Of a stretch of 6,626 nt of DNA, positions 1 through 6,100 are shown piece after piece (position 1 is the stretch's first letter; each line of letters starts with the position of its first letter). The translations under genes were made by a program, and so were the position numbers. Source of the stretch: Chloroflexota bacterium (GTDB lineage Bacteria > Chloroflexota > Dehalococcoidia > Tepidiformales > Tepidiformaceae); the NCBI GenBank assembly GCA_963169135.1, contig CAUJEQ010000051.1, positions 1 to 6,626 of the forward strand, given 5' to 3'. A model generated the notes under the pieces. The model was not told where the DNA came from and made no database searches. It saw only the letters and a program-made list of their open reading frames with translations.

Positions 1-894
1 CGCGCCGTCCGCCGTGCCCGCGCCGGCCTGAAGGACCCCCGCCGCCCGATCGGTGTGTTCCTCTTCTGCGGCCCCACCGGTGTCGGCAAAACGGAGCTCG
101 CCCGCGCTCTCGCCGAGTTCATGTTCGACTCCCAGGACAACATGATTAAGCTCGACATGAGCGAGTTCAGCGAGAAGCACACCGTCTCGCGGCTCGTCGG
201 GGCGCCTCCCGGCTACGTCGGCTACGACGACGGGGGCCAGCTCACCGACACCGTGCGCCGCAAGTCCTACTGCCTCATCCTCCTCGACGAAATCGAGAAG
301 GCGCACCCGGAAGTCTTCAATCTCCTGCTCCAGATCTTCGACGAAGGCCGTCTGGCCGACGCGAAAGGCCGCAAGGTCGACTTCCGGAACACCATCATCA
401 TCATGACCTCGAACGTCGGGTCTGACCTCATCAAGAAGGACTCCGGACTCGGCTTCGCCACCAGCACCGAGGATGTGAAGAACTTCGAAGATCGCTACCA
501 GCGCATGAAGGAGAAGGTTCTCGCCGAGTTGAAGAACGTCTTCAAGCCCGAGTTCCTCAACCGCATTGATAGCACCGTCGTCTTCCGCTCGCTTTCGAAG
601 GAAGACATCCGCCGGATCGTCGACCTGGAACTCCGGAAGGTTGAAAAGACCCTCCTCCAGAAAGGCGTGCGGCTGGAAGTCAGTGACGAAGGCAAGGACT
701 GGCTCGGCGAAAAGGGCTTCGACCAGGTGTTCGGGGCGCGGCCGCTGCGCCGCGTCATCCAGGACGTCATCGAGGACAAGCTCAGCGAAATGCTGCTCTC
801 GGGCGAGTTTGGCCAGGGCGACCTCGTGAAGGTCGATGTCGGCGAAGACGGCCTGAAGATCGAGCCAGTGCGCGAACCCGCCCCGGTGGGGTAG
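1..894 (+). CDS. clpC: ATP-dependent unfoldase ClpC (HSP100/AAA+), C-terminal D2 part, 5'-truncated
   Basis: This is the last 297 codons of a Clp ATPase, open at the left edge and ending in TAG at 892-894. It contains a complete second AAA+ module. Visible motifs are Walker A GPTGVGKT (70-93), the GYVG pore loop (about 211-222), Walker B ILLDEIEK (277-300), sensor-1 TSN (406-414), the FLNRID arginine-finger region (553-570) and sensor-2 GARPLRR (733-753). The family uses ATP hydrolysis to unfold proteins and thread them into the ClpP protease in the cytoplasm. The opening RRARAGLKDPRRPIG and the ending LSEMLLSGEF favour ClpC over ClpB, but the N-domain, first AAA module and middle domain that would settle this lie outside the window. 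Full-length ClpC is usually a little over 800 residues. The tail after the D2 small domain is short and Pro-rich. Leucine codons are almost all CTC, as in rpoB, which suggests a well-expressed native gene. ClpB or another HSP100 paralogue is the alternative. Confidence 0.88.
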   Translation, partial: RAVRRARAGLKDPRRPIGVFLFCGPTGVGKTELARALAEFMFDSQDNMIKLDMSEFSEKHTVSRLVGAPPGYVGYDDGGQLTDTVRRKSYCLILLDEIEKAHPEVFNLLLQIFDEGRLADAKGRKVDFRNTIIIMTSNVGSDLIKKDSGLGFATSTEDVKNFEDRYQRMKEKVLAELKNVFKPEFLNRIDSTVVFRSLSKEDIRRIVDLELRKVEKTLLQKGVRLEVSDEGKDWLGEKGFDQVFGARPLRRVIQDVIEDKLSEMLLSGEFGQGDLVKVDVGEDGLKIEPVREPAPVG

Positions 895-930
895 GCCCGA
901 GCTTTCGCCATCTGCCCAGCGTCGATTCCG

Positions 931-977
931 CTTCAGCCGCTTTCCCGGGTCCCCGGGGAAGCGGCTGAAGCTCGTTT
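931..977 (+). terminator. Hairpin terminator-like structure after clpC
   Basis: The arms 931-946 and 955-970 pair over 16 positions with one G-U wobble. Two further G-C pairs (947-954, 948-953) leave a four-base loop at 949-952. The structure starts 36 bases after the clpC stop. The following CTCGTTTGG has only a short T run, so it is a weak canonical intrinsic terminator, although the very stable stem could still end or process the clpC transcript. I see the pairing directly; its role is inferred from position. Confidence 0.6.
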
Positions 978-1059
978 GGTGCAACTCCGAACTTCAATCC
1001 GGTCGCGGCGTCGTAGCCGCGTGCCCCTTCGCAGGCGTCGTGGCCCGCGAGATGACCGC

Positions 1060-1155
1060 GATCATGATCAGGCCGGTCACCTCCTGTAATGTGTGCGGTG
1101 TGACCTGCTCCCGTGGCTGCGAGCCGTCCCGGCTCACAACCAGAAAGGAGCACGG
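1060..1155 (+). promoter_or_regulatory. Possible structured leader or operator region of the oxidoreductase gene
   Basis: This stretch ahead of the oxidoreductase gene is rich in inverted repeats. There is a perfect 10-base palindrome GATCATGATC at 1060-1069. GGTCAC (1075-1080) faces GTGACC (1100-1105). A hairpin GAGCC/GGCTC (1121-1125/1131-1135) is enclosed by TGCTCC (1106-1111) pairing with GGAGCA (1147-1152). The enclosing pair competes with CCGTG (1111-1115) against CACGG (1151-1155). TGTAAT at 1085-1090 resembles a -10 box, but no matching -35 lies 16-18 bases upstream, so I do not call a promoter. I recognise no known riboswitch family here. In GC-rich DNA some of these short pairings will be chance. 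Confidence 0.25.
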
Positions 1156-1163
1156 CAACAGAC

Positions 1164-1170
1164 GAGGTGC
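1164..1170 (+). promoter_or_regulatory. Ribosome binding site that fixes the oxidoreductase start
   Basis: GAGGTGC has a GAGG core at 1164-1167, six bases before the ATG at 1174. The reading frame is open further upstream to a GTG at 1093, but that codon has no Shine-Dalgarno sequence, and the extra 27 residues look unlike the family. An AAAGGAG at 1144-1150 is a better match in sequence but lies 23 bases from the ATG and serves no in-frame start at a usual distance. Confidence 0.6.
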
Positions 1171-1173
1171 GCG

Positions 1174-2856
1174 ATGCCGAAGCTCAAAGCTCTCGAACAG
1201 GTGGCAATGTGGAGGGAACGCTACCCCGCCCCCTGCCAGGCCGCTTGCCCGGTTCATACGGATGTCCGCTCGTACGTCACGCTCACTGCCCAGCGGAAGT
1301 TCGACGACGCCTACCTGGCCGCGCGCGGCCCCAATCCCCTCCCGGCTATCTGCGGACGGGCCTGTAGCGCACCCTGTGAGGATGTCTGCACACGCCGGGA
1401 ATTCGACCGGCCCCTGCCCATCAGGCGCCTGAAGCGATTCTTAAGCGATCGCTACCACGTTCCTCCCTCACTGATGCCCGCAGTCCAATCCACCGGCTGC
1501 ACGATCGGCGTAGTCGGGGCCGGGCCCACAGGTCTTGCGGCGGCACACGACCTGGCGTTGCTCGGCCACCGAGTCACGGTTTACGAGGCTGCCCCCGAAT
1601 CCGGGGGAATGGCCATCCTTGGCGTACCCCGCTTCCGACTGGCCCATGACGCCATCCGCGCTGACGTCCGTGATATCGAGGCACTTGGTGTGGCCATCCG
1701 GAATGGTATCCGCGTAGGGCGCGACATCTCCCTCGAGGCGCTCCGGAGAGACCACGATGTGGTGCTCGTTGCAGCCGGAGCCATGCGCCCGAATCTCCTG
1801 GACGTTCCTCAGGTCGACCTGCCCGGTGTCGTCCAGGCACTCGAGTTTCTTGAAGTCGCGAACCTGGGCGGCCGCCCGGCCTGTGGGAAACGGGTCGCCG
1901 TCATCGGCGGCGGCTACACTGCGATGGACGCTGCACGCACAGCGTTGCGCCTCGGCGCCGAGGTAACCATTCTCTACCGGCGGACGCGGAGCGAATCGGA
2001 GGTTCACGACGACGAGCTCGAAGAGACCCTTCACGAAGGCGTTCGAATCGAGTACCTGGTATCGCCCATCCGGGTGGTCGACGACGGCCATGGTCGAGCT
2101 GGTGGAGTCGAGTTCATTCGCAACGCCCTCGGCGAACCGGATTCGTCGGGCCGACCGCGGCCGGTCCCCGTACCCGGCAGCGAGTTCGTCCACGCCTGCG
2201 ATATGGTGATCCTCGCCCTTGGCCAATCGCCTGACCCTCGGGCGCTCGACCCTGGACTCGCGGATGTCCTTCGAAATGTCGACCGCGCCACGCTCATGAC
2301 CCCGATCCCCGGTACCTTCGCGGCTGGGGACTTTGTCACCGGCCCAAGCACCATCATCGAAGCGATCGCTGACGGGAGGACCGCCGCGGCGGCAATTCAC
2401 CGCTATCTGGCCGAACTGCGGTCGCCTATCCAGCCATGGCCAGAAGTCCCCGAAGCATGGCCGGTCGCGCCAGTCGCGCTCCCGCCGCCCGGCACCGCGA
2501 TGTACCGCGATACTGCTGGCCCGAAGGGCGAGCTTTCGCTCGTTGCCGAGGTGGAGGATCCACCCGAGGTTGCCTGGGCCGTAAGCGATAGCCTTCGGTG
2601 CCTCTACTGCGGTCTCGTGCCGAACGTCATCTTCGACCACTGCACCGCCTGCCAGGAGTGCACGCTGGTCTGCCCCGTCGAATGCATCGACCGCGTTGCC
2701 CTCAACCCGGACAACACCACCCGTCCGATCGAGGGCCCGAACGATATCGTCGTCTACGAAATCTCCGGCGAAGAATGCATCCGCTGTGGCCGCTGTTTCG
2801 GCGCATGCCCGACTGGCGCCATCGTCGTCGATGGTTTCAGCTGGCAGCGACCGTGA
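1174..2856 (+). CDS. FAD/NAD(P)-dependent oxidoreductase (GltD/DPD-like) fused to a C-terminal 2[4Fe-4S] ferredoxin domain
   Basis: A complete 560-residue protein, probably cytoplasmic. Residues 1-100 form the Fe-S helical domain of glutamate synthase small subunits and dihydropyrimidine dehydrogenase, with Cys21, 25, 60, 64, 68 and 72. The FAD Rossmann motif GAGPTG is at 115-120 and the NAD(P) motif GGGYTAMDA at 245-253. Arg269-Arg270 after the second strand suggests NADPH. The closing FAD segment AAGDFVTGPS spans 383-392. A Pro-rich linker (about 418-440) leads to a ferredoxin domain with two CxxCxxCxxxCP motifs (Cys490/493/496/500 and Cys535/538/541/545). The architecture implies electron transfer between NAD(P)H and a low-potential carrier or partner enzyme through FAD and Fe-S clusters. 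No partner such as gltB is nearby, so calling it glutamate synthase would be unsafe. Leucine codons are mixed (CTC, CTG, CTT, TTG, one TTA), unlike both neighbours. The start follows the GAGG site; the stop is TGA. The exact substrate is unknown. Confidence 0.9.
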   Translation: MPKLKALEQVAMWRERYPAPCQAACPVHTDVRSYVTLTAQRKFDDAYLAARGPNPLPAICGRACSAPCEDVCTRREFDRPLPIRRLKRFLSDRYHVPPSLMPAVQSTGCTIGVVGAGPTGLAAAHDLALLGHRVTVYEAAPESGGMAILGVPRFRLAHDAIRADVRDIEALGVAIRNGIRVGRDISLEALRRDHDVVLVAAGAMRPNLLDVPQVDLPGVVQALEFLEVANLGGRPACGKRVAVIGGGYTAMDAARTALRLGAEVTILYRRTRSESEVHDDELEETLHEGVRIEYLVSPIRVVDDGHGRAGGVEFIRNALGEPDSSGRPRPVPVPGSEFVHACDMVILALGQSPDPRALDPGLADVLRNVDRATLMTPIPGTFAAGDFVTGPSTIIEAIADGRTAAAAIHRYLAELRSPIQPWPEVPEAWPVAPVALPPPGTAMYRDTAGPKGELSLVAEVEDPPEVAWAVSDSLRCLYCGLVPNVIFDHCTACQECTLVCPVECIDRVALNPDNTTRPIEGPNDIVVYEISGEECIRCGRCFGACPTGAIVVDGFSWQRP

Positions 2857-2964
2857 GTCCGGTGGAACCGCGGCAAGCGCGCCGGCTTGCGGAGGCGCCC
2901 GCGAAGTTCTACTAGACAAAACGCCTCGGACGCGGCATCCTCTGAGCATCTGAACGCTAAGTGA

Positions 2965-3009
2965 GCCCCCCGCAGCAACGCTCCGCTGTGGGTAGGGGGC
3001 CTGTTTCTG
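2965..3009 (+). terminator. Terminator-like hairpin after the oxidoreductase gene
   Basis: Positions 2965-2970 (GCCCCC) pair with 2995-3000 (GGGGGC). Inside this, 2971-2976 pairs with 2985-2990 including one G-U pair, with a four-base bulge on the right side and an eight-base loop at 2977-2984. CTGTTTCTG follows, giving a short, interrupted T tract. It lies about 110 bases after the oxidoreductase stop and just ahead of the rpoB promoter, so it probably separates the two transcription units. The stem is directly visible; termination is inferred. Confidence 0.6.
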
Positions 3010-3025
3010 TCGTCACCGCCGCCCA

Positions 3026-3054
3026 TTGACGCCACTTCCGCCTGCCGGTACGCT
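3026..3054 (+). promoter_or_regulatory. rpoB: Sigma70-type promoter for rpoB
   Basis: TTGACG (3026-3031) is separated by 17 bases from TACGCT (3049-3054). The -35 matches the consensus at five of six positions. The -10 keeps the most important T, A and final T, as is common in GC-rich genomes. Transcription would start near 3061, giving a leader of about 100 bases before the rpoB ATG. Its place between an upstream terminator-like hairpin and rpoB supports the call, which rests on sequence match alone. Confidence 0.6.
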
Positions 3055-3142
3055 AGTAGACGGCTCGCCATGCCCATCGTTTCCCCAAGCATTGTTGGCC
3101 CACGGCAGATCGCTTCTCTGCGCCATTCGCCCCATTAGTCCT

Positions 3143-3150
3143 GAAGGAGT
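3143..3150 (+). promoter_or_regulatory. rpoB: rpoB ribosome binding site
   Basis: GAAGGAGT carries a strong AAGGAG core (3144-3149), ten bases before the ATG at 3160. In-frame stops at 3136-3138 (TAG) and 3142-3144 (TGA) rule out any earlier rpoB start. Confidence 0.85.
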
Positions 3151-3159
3151 TGCCACAGG

Positions 3160-6100
3160 ATGACCACTACGCGTGACGTGGTGCGAGGGGGGGCTTTTAC
3201 CCCTCTCGAAGTCAAGACCTACGGACAGATCCCCAACGTCCTCGACCTTCCAAACCTCATCAAGATCCAGATCGATGCCTTCGAATGGTTCAAGAGGGAA
3301 GGTCTTCGGGAACTCCTCAACGAGATCTCCCCAATCCAGGACTTCACCGGTTCGAAGATGGATCTCATCTTCGGCGACTACGAATTCCGCGATCCCAAGC
3401 ACCCCATGGATGAGTGCCGCGAGCGCGACGTGACCTACGCCGCGCCCCTCTTCGTTGATGTCGAACTCCGCATCAAGGAATCCGGCGAAATCAAGGAACA
3501 GCGCCTCTTCTTCGGCGACTTTCCCCTCATGACCGACCGCGGCACCTTCATCATCAACGGCGCCGAGCGTGTCGTCGTGAGCCAGCTCGTCCGCTCCCCG
3601 GGCGTGTACTACACGATCGACACCGACGCGGCCACCGGCAAGCGCCTCTGCCATGCCAAGCTCATCCCCAACCGCGGCGCCTGGCTCGAATTCGAAACCT
3701 CCAACCGCGACGTCCTCTACGTCAAGGTCGACCGCAAGCGCAAGATTCCCGTCACCACGCTCATCCGTGCCATCGATGTCCCTGGCCTGCTCCCCGGCGA
3801 CCGCGATAATCCGCGCTTTGCCAAGTACTGGACAGCCTTCGATGCGGGCGAGGATCGCGCCCGCGACGCCGCCGCGCGCGAACTCGAAACCGAGCTCGGC
3901 ACCGATGAACGCCTCATTGCTATGTTCGAGGCCGTCGATACCGGTGACATCCACCAGTTCCTGCCCACGACCATCGCCAAGGAGCCGCGCGAGCCCGTGG
4001 TGAAGGACAAGCACGACGCGCTCCTCGAGTTCTACCGCAAGATCCGCCCCGGCGACCCGCCAACCCACGACAATGCGCGCAACCTGCTCAAGACACTCTT
4101 CTTCGAGCCGCGCCGTTACGACCTCGGCCGTGTGGGCCGCCACAAGCTCAACACCCGTCTCGAACTCGATGAGCCGACACTGCAGCGCTGGCTGCGCCCT
4201 TACGACCTTGTCAGCATCATCCGCGAGCAGGTCAACATCAACAACGGACGCGGACACAGCGATGATATCGACCACCTGGGCAACCGCCGCGTGCGGGCCG
4301 TGGGCGAACTCATCCAGCAGCAGTTCCGCGTCGGCCTCCTCCGCATGGAACGCGTTGTCCGCGAACGCATGACCATCACCGACCCGGAAGAGGCAACGCC
4401 CAGCGCGCTCATCAACATCCGGCCCGTCGTGGCGGCCATGAAGGAGTTCTTCGGCGGAAGCCAGCTCTCCCAGTTCATGGACCAGACCAACCCGCTCTCC
4501 GAGTTGAACCACAAGCGCCGTCTGAGCGCCCTCGGCCCCGGGGGACTTTCACGCGACCGCGCCGGCTTCGATGTGCGCGACGTGCACCACAGCCACTACG
4601 GCCGCATCTGCCCTATCGAGACGCCGGAAGGCCCGAACATCGGCCTTATCGGCTCACTCGCCACCTATGCCCGCCTCAACGAGTTCGGCTTCATCGAGAC
4701 CCCCTACCGCCGCGTCGTCCGCGAGATGGTTTCCGACGACGCGAACCTGGTTGGCCGCGTCCTCCGCGAAGATGCCGTCGACGACAAGGGCAAGGCCATC
4801 GCCAAGGCTGGCGATCGCATCGACGAGGCCCTTGCGAAGAAGCTCGGCGCCGCCGGCCGGACTGTCCGCATCCGCCCATGGGTCACCAGCGACATCGTCT
4901 ACCTCACGGCAGACCAGGAAGACAAGTGGAAAGTCGGACAGGCCAACACGCTTCTCGACGAAGACAACCACTTTGTCAGCGAGCGCGTCGAGATTCGCAT
5001 CTACGAAAAGTTCCAGACCGTGCACCCGGTGGAGGTCGATTTCATCGATGTCTCGCCCAAGCAGATGGTGTCGGTCGCGACCGCGCTCATTCCCTTCCTG
5101 GAACACGACGACGCCAACCGGGCCCTCATGGGCGCGAACATGCAGCGCCAGGCGGTCCCTCTCGTGCGGCCCGAAGTCCCGCTCGTCGGCACCGGCATGG
5201 AACGCAGGACGGCGGTCGATAGCGGCCATGTCAAGATCGCTGCGGGTGATGGCGAAGTCATCGAGGCGACCGGCAACCGGATCGTCATCCGCTACGACGA
5301 CCCGGACATTGGCGAGATTGCTTACCCGCTGATCAAGTTCACCCGCTCGAACCAGGGCACCTGTCTGAACCACCGGCCCATCGTCGTTCGCGGCGAACGC
5401 GTCAGGAAAGACCAGCCCATCGCCGACAGCTCCAGCACGCAGGGCGGCGACCTGGCTCTCGGCCAGAATGTCCTCGTCGCCTTCATGATCTGGGAGGGCT
5501 ACAACTTCGAGGATGCCATCATCCTTTCCCAGAACCTGATCCGCGAGGACAAGTTCACCTCGATTCATATCGAGAAGCATGAGGTTGAGGCCCGCCAGAC
5601 CAAGCTCGGCGATGAGGAGATCACCCGCGACATCCCCAACGTCGGCGAAGAAAGCCTCGCCCAGCTCGACGAGGACGGCATTATCCGGATCGGCGCAGAA
5701 GTCCGTGAAGGCGACATCCTCGTCGGCAAGATCACGCCCAAGGGCGAGACCGAACTGACCGCCGAAGAGAAGCTCCTCCGCGCCATCTTTGGCGAAAAGG
5801 CCCGCGAAGTGAAGGACACCAGCCTCCGCGTCCCTCACGGTGAAAAGGGCAAGGTCATCGATGTGAAGGTCTTCGACCGGAACAACCACGAAGGCCTGCC
5901 CGCCGGCGTGAACAAGCTCGTCCGCGTCGGCATCGCCCAGCGACGCAAGCTCTCCGAAGGCGACAAGATGGCCGGCCGCCACGGCAACAAGGGCGTCATC
6001 AGCCGGATCCTCCCGCGCGAAGACATGCCCTACCTTGAAGACGGCACCCCCATCGACATCATCCTCAACCCGATCGGTGTCCCGAGCCGCATGAACATCG

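Larger units (their letters stand above)
2857..3159. other. Intergenic region between the oxidoreductase gene and rpoB
   Basis: This 303-base gap holds no convincing gene. After the stop come two small hairpins (2860-2863/2867-2870 and 2873-2878/2885-2890). A terminator-like hairpin follows at 2965-3009, then a promoter at 3026-3054, and an untranslated rpoB leader from about 3061. The leader contains a 5-bp hairpin (GCAGA 3105-3109 with TCTGC 3117-3121). A 22-codon ATG frame at 3070-3138 and a 20-codon GTG frame at 2853-2915 have no ribosome binding site and are not called. Confidence 0.7.

Noticed and set aside
1085..1090. TGTAAT as a -10 box for the oxidoreductase gene
   Set aside because: It lacks the conserved A at position two, and no -35-like hexamer lies 16-18 bases upstream.
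1093..1173. Upstream GTG start extending the oxidoreductase by 27 residues
   Set aside because: There is no Shine-Dalgarno sequence before it, the added residues do not resemble the family, and the ATG at 1174 has a GAGG site six bases upstream.
1040..1432. Plus-strand frame of 130 codons with a Cys-rich CNVCGVTC start
   Set aside because: Most of it overlaps the oxidoreductase gene in another frame, there is no ribosome binding site, and the translation becomes low-complexity.
2853..2915. 20-codon GTG frame overlapping the oxidoreductase stop (GTGA)
   Set aside because: The overlap geometry suggests translational coupling, but there is no Shine-Dalgarno sequence, the product is very short, and nothing about it is recognisable.
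1468..2949. Minus-strand open frame of 493 codons opposite the oxidoreductase gene
   Set aside because: The + strand frame carries unmistakable FAD, NAD(P) and Fe-S motifs; the antisense translation has none.
3070..3138. 22-codon upstream open frame in the rpoB leader, in the same frame as rpoB
   Set aside because: It lacks a ribosome binding site and has no codon pattern suggesting a leader peptide; such frames are expected by chance.
3013..4512. Minus-strand open frame of 499 codons opposite rpoB
   Set aside because: It lies wholly opposite clear RpoB coding sequence and its rpoB leader. High C at third codon positions of a GC-rich gene suppresses stops on the other strand. The translation is low-complexity Val/Glu/Ala/Asp-rich with no recognisable domain.
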